Positions 21,251 through 30,211 of a stretch of DNA of 64,000 bases are shown piece after piece. Positions within the stretch are counted from its first letter, which is position 1, and the number at the start of each line of letters is the position of its first letter. The stretch is from Geodermatophilus aquaeductus (lineage in GTDB: Bacteria; Actinomycetota; Actinomycetes; Mycobacteriales; Geodermatophilaceae). The position numbers and the translations under genes were made by a program. The notes under the pieces were generated by a model. It made no database searches, had not been told where the DNA came from, and was given only the letters and a program-made list of their open reading frames with translations. The DNA lies in the NCBI RefSeq assembly GCF_900182545.1, contig NZ_FXTJ01000004.1, positions 62,001 through 126,000 on the forward strand. The letters run 5' to 3'.

Positions 21251-23575
21251 ATGACGCTCGCCGCCCCGCGGCACCCCGCCACCGCCGCCGACGACGCCGC
21301 GCTGCGCGAGATCGAGCAGCGCGTGCTGTGGCTGGCCACGGCGGTCGTCGACCACGCCAACCGGGTGCGCCCCAACCCCAGCGGGCTCAAGGTCGGCGGC
21401 CACCAGGCCTCCAGCGCGTCGATGGTGACGATCATGACGGCGCTGTGGCTCGAGCAGCTGCGCGCCGACGACCGGGTGTCGGTGAAGCCGCACGCCTCGC
21501 CGGTCCTGCACGCGCTGGAGTTCCTGCTCGGCCAGCTCGACGCCTCCTGGCTGACCACGCTGCGGGAGTTCGGCGGGCTGCAGTCCTATCCCTCGCGGCT
21601 GAAGGACCCGGTGCCGGCGGACTACTCGACCGGGTCGGTCGGCATCGGCGCGACCGCCCCGATCTGGGGCGCGCTGGCCCGCCGCTACGTCAACACCCAG
21701 TTCGGCACCGGCGGAACGGGGCGGCAGTGGTCGCTGGTCGGCGACGCCGAGCTCGACGAGGGCGCCGTCTGGGAGGCCGTGCTCGACCCGATGGTCGCCG
21801 AGCTCGGTGAGGTGAACTGGATCGTCGACCTCAACCGCCAGTCGCTGGACCGCGTCGTCCCCACCATGGGCGCCACCCGGCTGCAGGGCATGTTCACCGC
21901 CGCCGGCTGGCAGGTGCTCACCGTCAAGTACGGCGCCCTGCTGGAGGAGCTGTTCACCCGGCCCGGCGGCGCGGAGCTGCGCGACCGCATCGACGGGATG
22001 GGCAACGCCGAGTACCAGCGGCTGCTGCGGCGCACGGCCGAGGAGGTCCGCCGCGAGCTGCCGGGGGAGGCGCCGGGTGCCGCGGCGATCGCCGGGCTGG
22101 TCGCCGGCGTGCCCGACGCCGAGCTGCTCGCCGCGGTGCGCAACCTCGGCGGCCACGACCTCGCCGCGCTGCGCGAGGCGTTCTCCCGGATCGACGACAC
22201 CCGCCCCACCGTGGTGATCGCCTACACGCTCAAGGGCTACGGGCTGGCCACCGAGGGCCACCCGCAGAACCACTCCGCGCTGCTCACCGAGGCGCAGCTG
22301 CACGAGCTGGCCGCGCGCGTCGGCGTCGACCCCGCGCAGCCGTGGGCCGGCTTCCCGGCCGGCAGCCGGCCCGCGGAGCTGCTGGCCGCGGCCGCCGCGC
22401 GCCTCGCCCGCCCTCCGGCCGAGCCCGCCGCGCCACCGGCCGTGCCCGCCGACCTCGGCCGTACCCCGTCGGGCACCGCCACCACGCAGGCGGCGCTGGG
22501 GCGCACGCTGCTCGACCTCAACCGCGCCGCGCCCGAGGTGGGCCGGCGGGTGGTCACCGTCAGCCCCGACGTGTCCAGCTCGACCAACCTCGGCGGCTGG
22601 GTGAACAAGGTCGGCGTCTGGTCCCACGAGGACCGGCGCGACTGGTTCGCCGACGACGCCGAGACGATCCTGCACTGGCGCGAGCGGCCCTCCGGGCAGC
22701 ACGTGGAGCTCGGCATCGCCGAGACCAACCTGGTCGGCGCCATCGGCGAGCTGGGCGCCACGTGGTCGCGGTGGGGCCAGCCGCTGCTGCCGATCGGGGT
22801 GCTCTACGACCCGTTCGTGGAGCGGGCGCTGGAGCCGTGGTCGTTCACGATCTACGCCGGCGGGCAGTCGCTGCTGGTGGGGACGCCGTCGGGCGTGACG
22901 CTGGCGCCCGAGGGCGGGGCGCACCAGTCGATCACCACGCCGTCGATCGGGCTGGAGCAGCCCGGCTGCCTGTCCTACGAGCCGGCGTTCGCCCTCGACA
23001 CCGAGTGGGTGCTGCTCGCCGCGCTCGGCCAGATGGGCCGCCCCGGCGGGCAGTCGGCCTACGTGCGGCTGTCCACCCGGCCGGTCGACCAGGCGCTGGC
23101 CGCCGTCCCCGCCGACCCGGCCGCCCGCGAGCGGCGCCGTCGCCAGGTGGTGGCCGGCGCCTATCCGCTGCGCCGGGTGCCGCGCCCGGCGGTCACCCTC
23201 GCGGCGATGGGCGCGCTCGTCCCGGAGGCGCTGGCCGCCGCCGAGCGGCTCGACGGGCTCGGGTTCCCCGCCGACGTCGTCGTCGTGACCAGCCCCGGGC
23301 TGCTGTTCCGGGCGGTGCAGGCCCGCCGCGGTCTCGACGAGGCCGCGGCGTGGGTGCTCGACGCCGCGCTGCCCGCCGACCGCGCGACGCCGCTGGTCAC
23401 CGTCCTCGACGGTCACCCGCACACGCTGGCCTTCCTCGCCGGCGTCCGCGGGGTGCCAGCCACACACCTCGGCGTCACCCGCTTCGGGCAGTCCGGCGAC
23501 CTCGACAGCGTGTACCGGTACCACGGTCTCGACGTCGACTCGCTGGTCGGCGCGGCGCTCGACCTCGTCGACTGA
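21251..23575 (+). CDS. transketolase-like thiamine diphosphate enzyme (pyruvate dehydrogenase E1-type)
   Basis: 774 residues from ATG directly after AGGAGAG. Three-domain transketolase/homodimeric E1 layout: LKVGGHQASSASMVTIMTAL, VKPHASPVLHALEFLLG and the ThDP-binding GDAELDEGAVWEAV...NWIVDLNRQSLDR (about 165-200). The pyrimidine-binding domain follows from about 405 (RVVTVSPDVSSSTNLGGW, ELGIAETNLVGAIGELG with the activating Glu), then a C-terminal domain. Shorter than AceE (about 890-930) and longer than transketolase (about 700), with no lipoyl domain. It probably belongs to the actinobacterial group annotated as transketolase or pyruvate dehydrogenase; the substrate is uncertain. Confidence 0.8.
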   Translation: MTLAAPRHPATAADDAALREIEQRVLWLATAVVDHANRVRPNPSGLKVGGHQASSASMVTIMTALWLEQLRADDRVSVKPHASPVLHALEFLLGQLDASWLTTLREFGGLQSYPSRLKDPVPADYSTGSVGIGATAPIWGALARRYVNTQFGTGGTGRQWSLVGDAELDEGAVWEAVLDPMVAELGEVNWIVDLNRQSLDRVVPTMGATRLQGMFTAAGWQVLTVKYGALLEELFTRPGGAELRDRIDGMGNAEYQRLLRRTAEEVRRELPGEAPGAAAIAGLVAGVPDAELLAAVRNLGGHDLAALREAFSRIDDTRPTVVIAYTLKGYGLATEGHPQNHSALLTEAQLHELAARVGVDPAQPWAGFPAGSRPAELLAAAAARLARPPAEPAAPPAVPADLGRTPSGTATTQAALGRTLLDLNRAAPEVGRRVVTVSPDVSSSTNLGGWVNKVGVWSHEDRRDWFADDAETILHWRERPSGQHVELGIAETNLVGAIGELGATWSRWGQPLLPIGVLYDPFVERALEPWSFTIYAGGQSLLVGTPSGVTLAPEGGAHQSITTPSIGLEQPGCLSYEPAFALDTEWVLLAALGQMGRPGGQSAYVRLSTRPVDQALAAVPADPAARERRRRQVVAGAYPLRRVPRPAVTLAAMGALVPEALAAAERLDGLGFPADVVVVTSPGLLFRAVQARRGLDEAAAWVLDAALPADRATPLVTVLDGHPHTLAFLAGVRGVPATHLGVTRFGQSGDLDSVYRYHGLDVDSLVGAALDLVD

Positions 23576-23623
23576 CCCCGCCCGCCGGCCCCACCCGCAC
23601 CCCGCCCGCCACCCTCGGCGTGT

Positions 23624-23661
23624 GGTGCCCGACCTCACCCTGCAGCGCGGGGTCGGGCACC
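23624..23661 (+). terminator. terminator after the transketolase-like gene
   Basis: Perfect 11-bp stem (GGTGCCCGACC at 23624-23634 with 23651-23661). It lies in the 200-bp gap before the phosphofructokinase gene, which otherwise shows no coding sequence. Confidence 0.6.
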
Positions 23662-23775
23662 GCACGGCGCGGACGGTCGCGGACCCGGCCGTCCCGGAAT
23701 CCCACTCGACATGACGACCTGACGACCGGGGTGCCGCGCGCAGCGGCGGGGTGCCCGTGTGGGAGCGTTCTCCCC

Positions 23776-25098
23776 GTGATCGGACACGAGGACCTCACCG
23801 TGCGGACGCTGGGGCCCTGCCGCATCGACTCGCCCCTGGCCGATCGGCTGGCCGCCCGCGAGACGACGCAGCACTCGGTGGTGGAGGACGACCGCATCCT
23901 CTTCGACGACACGATCTCGATGGCCGGTGTGCGCGGCGTCCCGGTCGAGCAGCTGCCCAGCCTCGAGCCCGGCGGCCCGCGCCAGCGCATCTACTTCGAC
24001 CCGGCCAAGACGCGGGTCGGCATCGTCACCTGCGGCGGGCTGTGCCCCGGCCTCAACGACGTCATCCGCGGCCTGGTGCTGGAGCTGTGCCGGCACTACG
24101 GGGTCCGCCGGATCGTCGGGTTCCGCAACGGCTACCGCGGCTTCATCCCGCACTACGGCGAGGACGTCGTCGACCTCTCGCCCGAGGTCGTGCAGCACAT
24201 CGACGACGAGGGCGGCACCATCCTCGGCACCTCCCGCGGGATGCAGGACCCCGAGGAGATCGTCGACGCCCTGGAGCGGCTGGCGATCAACATCCTGTTC
24301 GTCATCGGCGGCGACGGGTCGATCCGCGGCGCGATGGAGGTCGTGCGGGTCATCGGCGAGCGCGGCCTGAAGATCGCCGTCGTCGGGGTCCCGAAGACGA
24401 TCGACAACGACATCCCCTACATCGACCAGAGCTTCGGCTTCCAGACGGCGATGTCGGAGGCGACCAAGTCCATCCACGCCGCCAGCGTCGAGGCCCGCTC
24501 GGCCCCCGGCGGCGTGGGCCTGGTCAAGCTCATGGGCCGGCACTCGGGGTTCATCGCCTGCTACTCGACGCTGGCCAAGGACGACGCCGACTACGTGCTC
24601 ATCCCCGAGGTGCCCTTCGCGCTGCACGGCGAGCGCGGCTTCCTCGAGCACCTGCGCCGCCGGGTCGAGGACCGCGGCCACGCCGTCGTGGTGGTGGCGG
24701 AGGGTGCCGGGCAGGAGCACATCGAGGAGCACGAGCCCGGCCGCGACGCCTCGGGCAACGTCCGCCTCGGCGACATCGGCCGGCTGCTGCGCCGGCTGAT
24801 CACCGAGCACCTCGACGACGCTAAGGTCGAGAACAACGTCCGCTACTTCGACCCGAGCTACGCCATCCGCAGCGTGCCGGCCAACCCCTACGACAGCGCG
24901 TACTGCCTGCGGCTGGCGCACGCGGCGGTGCACGCGGCGATGGCCGGGCGCACCGAGGTGATCGTGGCGCGCCGGCGCCGGCGGTTCGTGCACATCCCGA
25001 TGGCGCTGGCGGTCAGCCGCCGCAACCACGTCGACCCGCTGGGCGACCTGTGGATGTCGGTGCTCGAGGCGACCGGTCAGCCCGTCCGCTTCGAGTAG
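23776..25098 (+). CDS. ATP-dependent 6-phosphofructokinase, plant/trypanosome-like group
   Basis: 440 residues from GTG. Phosphorylates fructose 6-phosphate in glycolysis. Motifs: GGLCPGLND near 86, FVIGGDGSIRG near 177, VPKTIDNDI near 205 and MGRHSGFIA near 252. The second Gly of GGDGS indicates ATP rather than pyrophosphate as donor, while PKTIDND (Lys for the bacterial Gly) and the N-terminal extension of about 80 residues place it in the PFK group shared with plants and kinetoplastids. Stands alone. Confidence 0.9.
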   Translation: MIGHEDLTVRTLGPCRIDSPLADRLAARETTQHSVVEDDRILFDDTISMAGVRGVPVEQLPSLEPGGPRQRIYFDPAKTRVGIVTCGGLCPGLNDVIRGLVLELCRHYGVRRIVGFRNGYRGFIPHYGEDVVDLSPEVVQHIDDEGGTILGTSRGMQDPEEIVDALERLAINILFVIGGDGSIRGAMEVVRVIGERGLKIAVVGVPKTIDNDIPYIDQSFGFQTAMSEATKSIHAASVEARSAPGGVGLVKLMGRHSGFIACYSTLAKDDADYVLIPEVPFALHGERGFLEHLRRRVEDRGHAVVVVAEGAGQEHIEEHEPGRDASGNVRLGDIGRLLRRLITEHLDDAKVENNVRYFDPSYAIRSVPANPYDSAYCLRLAHAAVHAAMAGRTEVIVARRRRRFVHIPMALAVSRRNHVDPLGDLWMSVLEATGQPVRFE

Positions 25099-25115
25099 GC
25101 GGCCGGGACGGCGTC

Positions 25116-25421
25116 GTGTTCCTGCGCATCTGGAGCTACGACGTCGCCCCGGGCGCGGTGGACCGCTTCGCCGTCGCCTACGGGCCGGACGGGGACTGGG
25201 CGCGGCTGTTCGCCCGGTCCCCGGGCTTCCTCGGCACGGAGCTGTACCGCGACGCGGGCGGGGGAGCCCGCTTCGTCACGGTCGACCGCTGGCGTGACGA
25301 GGCGGACTGGACGGCGTTCCTCGCGCGGGAGGCCGGGGCGTACCGCGCGCTCGACGCCCGGTTCGCCGCCCTGTCCGGGACGCAGGCGCTCCTGCTCGAG
25401 GGGACGACGCCGGGCGGGTGA
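25116..25421 (+). CDS. antibiotic biosynthesis monooxygenase-like (dimeric alpha-beta barrel) protein
   Basis: 101 residues from GTG, starting 17 bases after the phosphofructokinase gene. The ABM-like pattern is MFLRIWSYDVAPGAVDRFAVAYG, then SPGFLGTELYRDAGGGARFVTVDRWRDEADWTAFL. Such proteins form ferredoxin-like dimers; some are quinol or heme oxygenases, many have no known role. Confidence 0.7.
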   Translation: MFLRIWSYDVAPGAVDRFAVAYGPDGDWARLFARSPGFLGTELYRDAGGGARFVTVDRWRDEADWTAFLAREAGAYRALDARFAALSGTQALLLEGTTPGG

Positions 25422-25430
25422 GCGCCGCGG

Positions 25431-25571
25431 TCAGTGCTTCTTGTCGGCCGTGGCGGTCAGGCGCTCCATCTGCGAGCGGTCGTCGACCTTGGCCTTGTGT
25501 TCCTTGCGCTTCTCCTTGAGGGTCTTGCCGGACTTCTTCGACATCGAGTGGCGCGGGGACTTGTCGGCCAT
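25431..25571 (-). CDS. small basic conserved protein, 46 residues
   Basis: ATG at 25571, preceded by GGAGGAG at good distance. About 30 per cent Lys and Arg (HSMSKKSGKTLKEKRKEHKA). Short Lys-rich proteins of this pattern are common in high-GC actinobacteria, without known function. It is probably soluble and may bind nucleic acid. Convergent with the ABM-like gene, 9 bases apart. Confidence 0.65.
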   Translation of the reverse strand: MADKSPRHSMSKKSGKTLKEKRKEHKAKVDDRSQMERLTATADKKH

Positions 25572-25657
25572 GGAGGGCTCCTCCGTCGGGCCGGCCGGTC
25601 GGCCGGCGGGGTGCCCGGGGCCGGCGGGCGCCGCCCCGGGACCGGTGTGACCGGGGG

Positions 25658-26167
25658 TCAGGGGGCGGGCTGCCCGCGGTCGGGATCGAGCCCGGGACGG
25701 TCGAGCCCGGACAGCAGGACGGTCGGCTCGTCGCCGTTGGCGCGGTCGGTGGCCGCGGCGAAGGCGCGCTGGGCGTCGGCCTCGGAGGTGTCCGGCGGCA
25801 CGACGAGCAGGTCCAGCCGGCCGCGCCGGAGGTCGCCGGTGAGGTTGAGCAGTTGCGGGTCCAGGTGGCGGAACCAGCCGAGGCGGACGGTGCGGTCGCC
25901 GACCCGCAGCCGGCGGGGCGCCGCGGCCCAGGAGTCGGGGTTGAACGCCACCCGGGTGGCCCGGATCCCGCGGCGGCCCAGCTCCTCGAGCAGCGGGGCC
26001 AGCTCGGCGTTCAGGTCCCTCGTCCGGGGCCACCAGGCGCCGTCGAGGGTGGTGCGGGCCGACACCGGGTCGATGAGCTCGAGCCGGACCGCCCCCGGAC
26101 GGACCGTGGGGGCCTGCGCGTCCCCGGCGTCGCCGGAGGACCGGCGGGTCACGCGGATGGTGGTCAC
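25658..26167 (-). CDS. DUF5994 family protein
   Basis: 169 residues from GTG (start uncertain, Shine-Dalgarno sequence weak). Conserved DUF5994 features: VRLELIDPVSARTTLDGAWWPRTRDLNAELAPLLEEL near the start, TRVAFNPDSWAAAPRRL, VRLGWFRHLDPQLLNLTG, LDLLVVPPDTSEADAQRAFAAATD. Function unknown; the family is restricted to actinobacteria and often lies among stress-associated genes. Confidence 0.75.
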   Translation of the reverse strand: MTTIRVTRRSSGDAGDAQAPTVRPGAVRLELIDPVSARTTLDGAWWPRTRDLNAELAPLLEELGRRGIRATRVAFNPDSWAAAPRRLRVGDRTVRLGWFRHLDPQLLNLTGDLRRGRLDLLVVPPDTSEADAQRAFAAATDRANGDEPTVLLSGLDRPGLDPDRGQPAP

Positions 26168-26454
26168 GACCGGCTCGCGGTCGTGCGGGGGGAGGACGCG
26201 TGCGGGGTGAGTCCCATGGCTGGGACCGCCGATCTCCCTCCGGGAGCGGAGGGGCTGGGCGCCGCAGTGGCGCCGTGGGCCGAACCTACACCCGCCGGCC
26301 GCCCGGACCGCCGCCGTCGGAGGGGCGGGGGGACGGCCGGCGGGCGCAGTCACCTCATCGGGGTGGCGCACCGGGGCGGTGTCTGTCCGACCCTGCCCCC
26401 GGTGGGGTCGCGGAACGACGACCGCGGGGGACGCTGCGAGTGGAGGAGAGCGGG
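26168..26454. other. 287-bp divergent intergenic region
   Basis: Separates the DUF5994 gene from the SHOCT gene. It has no supported ORF and no strong palindrome. It contains the SHOCT ribosome-binding site TGGAGGAGAG and presumably promoters for both genes. Confidence 0.4.
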
Positions 26455-26703
26455 ATGCCCAGGTTCTTGCGACGAGCGGCGGTGCTGGGGGCCACGGCCC
26501 ACGTGGCGGCGAAACGGGGTGAGCGGAGAGCCGCGGAGGAGGCGCCGGTCCAGGAGGCGCCGCCGCCGCCTGTCCCCGCGGCCGCGCCGGCTCCTCCCGA
26601 GGACCGCTACGGCGACCTGGTGAAGCTCAAGGAGCTGCTGGACTCGGGCGTGCTGACGCAGGCGGAGTTCGACGCGGAGAAGCAGCGGGTCCTCGCGTCC
26701 TGA
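26455..26703 (+). CDS. SHOCT domain-containing protein
   Basis: 82 residues from ATG, after TGGAGGAGAG. The N-terminus is a basic hydrophobic stretch (RFLRRAAVLGATAHVAAKRGERR), followed by a Pro/Ala linker (residues 33-50) and a C-terminal SHOCT helix pair: YGDLVKLKELLDSGVLTQAEFDAEKQRVLAS. SHOCT domains mediate oligomerisation in small stress proteins. No partner is apparent in the operon. Confidence 0.88.
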   Translation: MPRFLRRAAVLGATAHVAAKRGERRAAEEAPVQEAPPPPVPAAAPAPPEDRYGDLVKLKELLDSGVLTQAEFDAEKQRVLAS

Positions 26704-26784
26704 CGGCTCGCCGCCGGGGGCCGCCGGGCGCTCGACGAGCTCCGCCTCCCGGGTCGGCTCCCGGAGGAGGGACAGGGTGGTGCC

Positions 26785-27462
26785 GTGGACGGCGCAGTCG
26801 GCCGGAGCCCGCAGCGCGCCCCGGAGAGCTACACCTGGCCGCTGCTGACGGTCGTGCTGGTCATCCTGGCGCAGGTGCTCATCCCGCCCGGGCTCCGCGT
26901 CGGGCCGCCGCTGGTCGTGCCGGTGGTCGAGGGGATCGCGCTGCTGGTGCTGCTGGGGATCGCGGCCCGGCCCGGTCCGGTCCCGCGCAGCGCCCGGTCG
27001 CTCGTGCTCGTCCTGTTCGGGATCCTGGCGGTCGCGAACGCCGTCGCCGCCGTGCGGCTCGTGAGCCTCGTGCTCGAGAACGGCGACGTCGACGGCGAGG
27101 CACTCACCGTGCAGCGACTGATGGTCGCAGGGGTCCTGGTCCTGGTCGTCAACGTGGTCACGTTCGCGCTGCTCTACTGGCAGCTGGACGGCGGGGGACC
27201 GGCCGGCCGGCTCGCGGAGCCTGCGCCCTTCCCCGACTTCCAGTTCCCGCAGACCCAGACGACGGGCCTGGCGGCACCGGGCTGGCGCCCGCACTTCGGG
27301 GACCACCTCTACCTGGCGTTCACCAACCTGGTCGCCTTCAGCCCGACCGACACGCTGCCGCTGACCCTGCGGGTCAAGGCGCTGATGGCGCTGCAGTCGC
27401 TGATCTCCCTGGGCGTCCTCGTGGTGGTCCTCGCCCGGGTGGTCAACATCCTGCCCGCCTGA
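26785..27462 (+). CDS. multi-pass membrane protein of unknown function
   Basis: 225 residues from GTG. Four clear hydrophobic segments (about 15-35, 38-60, 70-95 and 112-132) are followed by a soluble loop with FPDFQFPQTQ and then YLAFTNLVAFSPTDTLPLT before a last helix (ALMALQSLISLGVLVVVLARVV). The FSPTD-type re-entrant-looking segment between two helices resembles the pore region of two-helix channels, but no canonical K+ filter is present. I do not recognise a named family with confidence. Confidence 0.7.
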   Translation: MDGAVGRSPQRAPESYTWPLLTVVLVILAQVLIPPGLRVGPPLVVPVVEGIALLVLLGIAARPGPVPRSARSLVLVLFGILAVANAVAAVRLVSLVLENGDVDGEALTVQRLMVAGVLVLVVNVVTFALLYWQLDGGGPAGRLAEPAPFPDFQFPQTQTTGLAAPGWRPHFGDHLYLAFTNLVAFSPTDTLPLTLRVKALMALQSLISLGVLVVVLARVVNILPA

Positions 27463-27548
27463 GTGCGCCGTGTCCGGTGCGCCAGCCGGGCACCACGATC
27501 GGCCGGGCGCGTGCCGCGTCCCCGGCACCGTCGGACGGAGGTCGGCCC

Positions 27549-28220
27549 GTGGGAGACGTCGCCCCGGCGGTGCTGCCCCTGGCGGTCGTCGTGGCGGTGT
27601 CCCCGCTCCCGGTCCTCGCCGTCGTCGCGATGCTGCTGACGCCGCGGGCGGGCGTGACCGGCCCGGGGTTCCTCGCCGGGTGGGTCGCCGGCATCGCGGG
27701 GGTCACCGGCCTGTTCGCCGTGCTGGCCGGCGACCGCGCGCCGGGCGGTGCCGGCGACTCCTCCGCGGCGTCGTGGACCGAGCTGGCACTCGGCGTGCTG
27801 CTGCTCGCGCTGGCCGCGCGCGGGTACCGGACGCGGCCGGGGCCCGGGACGGCGCGGCGCCCGCCGGCGTGGCTGGCGGCGGTCGACCGGTTCACCGCGG
27901 TGCGGGCCGGTGTCCTCGGCCTGGTGGTGTCCGCGGCGAACCCGAAGGTCCTGCTCGTGTGCGTCGCCGCGGGCCTGGCCATCGCCGACGGCGGTGCCCC
28001 CGGCGCCCAGGACGCCTGGTCCGTGACCGTCTTCACGGCGGCCGCCGCCAGCACGGTCGCGGTGCCGGTGCTCGTCCACTCGGTGGGGCGCCGGCGGATG
28101 GCCGGGCCGCTGGAGGCGCTGCGCGGCTGGCTGGTCGCGCACGGCACGGCGGTGACGGTCGGACTGCTGCTCCTGCTCGGCGTCGTCCTCGTCGGTCAGG
28201 GGCTGGGCGGCCTGATCTGA
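27549..28220 (+). CDS. GAP/Sap family membrane protein (lipid export-like)
   Basis: 223 residues from GTG, with GGAGG seven bases upstream. Hydrophobic protein with six predicted helices in the pattern of the GAP family (Sap, sulfolipid-1-addressing protein of mycobacteria; LysE-like superfamily): AVVVAVSPLPVLAVVAMLLTPRAG at the N-terminus, and VLGLVVSAANPKVLLVCVAAGLAIAD in the middle. Mycobacterial relatives help move glycolipids across the membrane; the cargo here is unknown. Confidence 0.78.
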   Translation: MGDVAPAVLPLAVVVAVSPLPVLAVVAMLLTPRAGVTGPGFLAGWVAGIAGVTGLFAVLAGDRAPGGAGDSSAASWTELALGVLLLALAARGYRTRPGPGTARRPPAWLAAVDRFTAVRAGVLGLVVSAANPKVLLVCVAAGLAIADGGAPGAQDAWSVTVFTAAAASTVAVPVLVHSVGRRRMAGPLEALRGWLVAHGTAVTVGLLLLLGVVLVGQGLGGLI

Positions 28221-28233
28221 CGACGACCGGCGG

Positions 28234-28428
28234 TCACCGGCGCTGGGCGGCGAGCCGGCACTCGAGCAGGCCGTTGAGCCGGGATTCGGCGTCCTCCGCG
28301 GCACGGGCGGAGTCGTCGTCGCGGGACCGGGTGCTCACCGCCCGGGCGAGCCGGAGCGCGGCGAGGGCGGCGGAGATGGACCGGTCGAGGGTCGGGAAGT
28401 CGGGGAGTGTCCGAGACGGCGCGGTCAT
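28234..28428 (-). CDS. small hypothetical protein, 64 residues
   Basis: ATG at 28428 with GGAGG seven bases upstream. Helical, charge-rich sequence (LDRSISAALAALRLARAVSTRSRDDD...AAEDAESRLNGLLECRLAAQ). No recognised domain. Convergent with the GAP gene and downstream of the ClC gene on the same strand. Confidence 0.6.
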   Translation of the reverse strand: MTAPSRTLPDFPTLDRSISAALAALRLARAVSTRSRDDDSARAAEDAESRLNGLLECRLAAQRR

Positions 28429-28548
28429 GGTCAGGCCTCCGCTCTGACGCGTGGCTCCGGCGCGGACGGCGTCGGACACCGAGGTCTCCCGACGGGACCG
28501 GGTCCCGGGCCCCGCGGTGCTGCGACCTCCCGTCGAGCATGGGGTGCC

Positions 28549-30006
28549 TCACGGCCCGTGCGGCTCACCCGGGCGGGATGAGCCACCGGGGACGGCCGCG
28601 ATCCCGTCGGCCGCGGCCGGCCGGGGGACCGGGACCGGGGTGTCGGGTGCCGGGTCGGCCGCGGCGTCCCCCGGCGCGGCCGGTCGGGGCGCCAGCCGCG
28701 CGGAGGCGACGTAGGACACCGTCACGGCCACGATGACCAGCGGCATGACGGCCAGCCCGTCGGCGCCCAGCATGAGGGTCGCCAGCAGCACCGAGGTGAG
28801 CGGCAGCTGCAGCATCGCCGCGCAGGTGGCGGCCAGCCCCATGGCGACGGCGGGAGTCACCGGCAGGCCCGGCAGGTGCGACAGCGCGATCCCACCGGCC
28901 GCTCCGAGGAAGACGGCCGGGAACGTGGGCCCGCCGCGGAAGGCGACCAGCGAGCCGGCGTAGGCCAGCGACTTGCACAGCAGCAGCAGGAGCAGGGCGC
29001 CCACGGTGTAGTCCGCGCGGGCGTCGACCAGCCCGGGCAGCTGCTCCTCGCCCGAGAACAACACGTCGGTGACGTCGTGGCCGGAGACCTGCGCGTAGCC
29101 GATGGCCAGCCCGGCGACCGCCAGGCCGACCACCGGTGCGGCGACGAGCACGCGGCGCTCGACCGGTGCCCGCAGCCACGTCGCCAGCCGGCGGATCCCG
29201 GTGACCAGGAGGGCCGCGGCGAGCCCGATGGCCACGGCCCAGGCGAACTGGGCGAGGTCCGGCCGGTCGAACGACGGCAGGCCGGGCAGCGCGAAGGAGA
29301 AGACGCCCTCCCCGGTCCAGGCGTCCAGGCCGACGAACACCAGCGAGCCGATGCCGGAGGCGAGCAGCCCCGGCACCAGCAGGGGCCGCAGCATCGGACC
29401 CCCGATGCCCGCGGCTTCCATGAGCAGGAACGCGCCGGCCAGCGGTGAGCCGAACAGGGCGCTGATCGCCGCGAAGCTGCCGGTCGCGGCGACGAGCGCG
29501 AGCGCCTGCGCGGGCACCGGCCGGCGGGCCAGCCGGACGGCCGCCGCGGCCAGGCCGCCGCCGATCGCGATCAGCGGCGCCTCCGGGCCGACCACGGCAC
29601 CGAGGCCCAGGCTGACGACCGCGGCGACCGCGATCCCGAGCAGCGGCAGGGGAGCAGGCGCTCCACCTCCGGGGTGGAAGCCGTCCAGCGGGGACTCCCC
29701 GCCGCGGCCCGGGACGGAGCGGACGACGAGCCCGACCAGCAGACCGGCGAGCCCGAGCAGCGGCAGCGGCCACCACACGGGGACGGGGTCGAACGACAGG
29801 GCCGCGGGCAGACCGGTGTAGAGCCAGTCCCCGAGGGCGCCGGTGAGCACGAGGAACCAGTACGCCACGGCCGAGATCGGCACCCCCAGCACGGCGGCGA
29901 CGACCAGCAGCCGCAGGTACTGCGGGCTGCGCAGCATGGTGGCCGGGTCGGCGGGTGCGGCGGGTGCGGCCGGTGCGGCGGGTCCGTCGGTGGCGGACGG
30001 TGTCAT
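28549..30006 (-). CDS. ClC family chloride channel/transporter
   Basis: 485 residues from ATG. CLC architecture with the three ion-pathway motifs in modified form: GGESPLDGFHPG for the first (usually GSGIPE), VVGPEAPLIAIGGG for the second (gating Glu kept, GPEAP for GREGP), and GGPTFPAVFLGAAGGIAL for the third (GxFxP). LAATCAAMLQLPLTSVLLATLML follows near residue 390. The N-terminus is an Ala/Pro-rich cytoplasmic stretch; there is no CBS domain. It probably exchanges chloride for protons or conducts halides at the membrane. Confidence 0.87.
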   Translation of the reverse strand: MTPSATDGPAAPAAPAAPADPATMLRSPQYLRLLVVAAVLGVPISAVAYWFLVLTGALGDWLYTGLPAALSFDPVPVWWPLPLLGLAGLLVGLVVRSVPGRGGESPLDGFHPGGGAPAPLPLLGIAVAAVVSLGLGAVVGPEAPLIAIGGGLAAAAVRLARRPVPAQALALVAATGSFAAISALFGSPLAGAFLLMEAAGIGGPMLRPLLVPGLLASGIGSLVFVGLDAWTGEGVFSFALPGLPSFDRPDLAQFAWAVAIGLAAALLVTGIRRLATWLRAPVERRVLVAAPVVGLAVAGLAIGYAQVSGHDVTDVLFSGEEQLPGLVDARADYTVGALLLLLLCKSLAYAGSLVAFRGGPTFPAVFLGAAGGIALSHLPGLPVTPAVAMGLAATCAAMLQLPLTSVLLATLMLGADGLAVMPLVIVAVTVSYVASARLAPRPAAPGDAAADPAPDTPVPVPRPAAADGIAAVPGGSSRPGEPHGP

Positions 30007-30211
30007 CCCTCTGACCTCTCGCTCTCGTCAGCGGCGGACGGCACCACCGTGCGCTCGTGCACCGGCGTCGTCAGCGGCAGTTCGGCAGCGGCACCGGCGG
30101 CCGGCCGCACAGCGACGCGATCTGCCGGGTGGTGGACGTCCGCTCCCGGCAGGTGTCGCGGAGAGAGGTGACGACCCGGTGCCCGCGGGGCCACCGCACC
30201 CATCCGGGACG

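Noticed and set aside
28562-28584. GGCTCA-CCCGGGCGGGA-TGAGCC as a promoter element of the 28428 gene
   Set aside because: It matches the recurrent dyad well but lies inside the 3' coding end of the ClC gene, 133 bases from the next start, so it was not listed as a regulatory feature.
30007-30211. A further gene between zwf and the ClC gene
   Set aside because: No frame with a convincing start, ribosome-binding site and protein-like composition; it is a 205-bp spacer.
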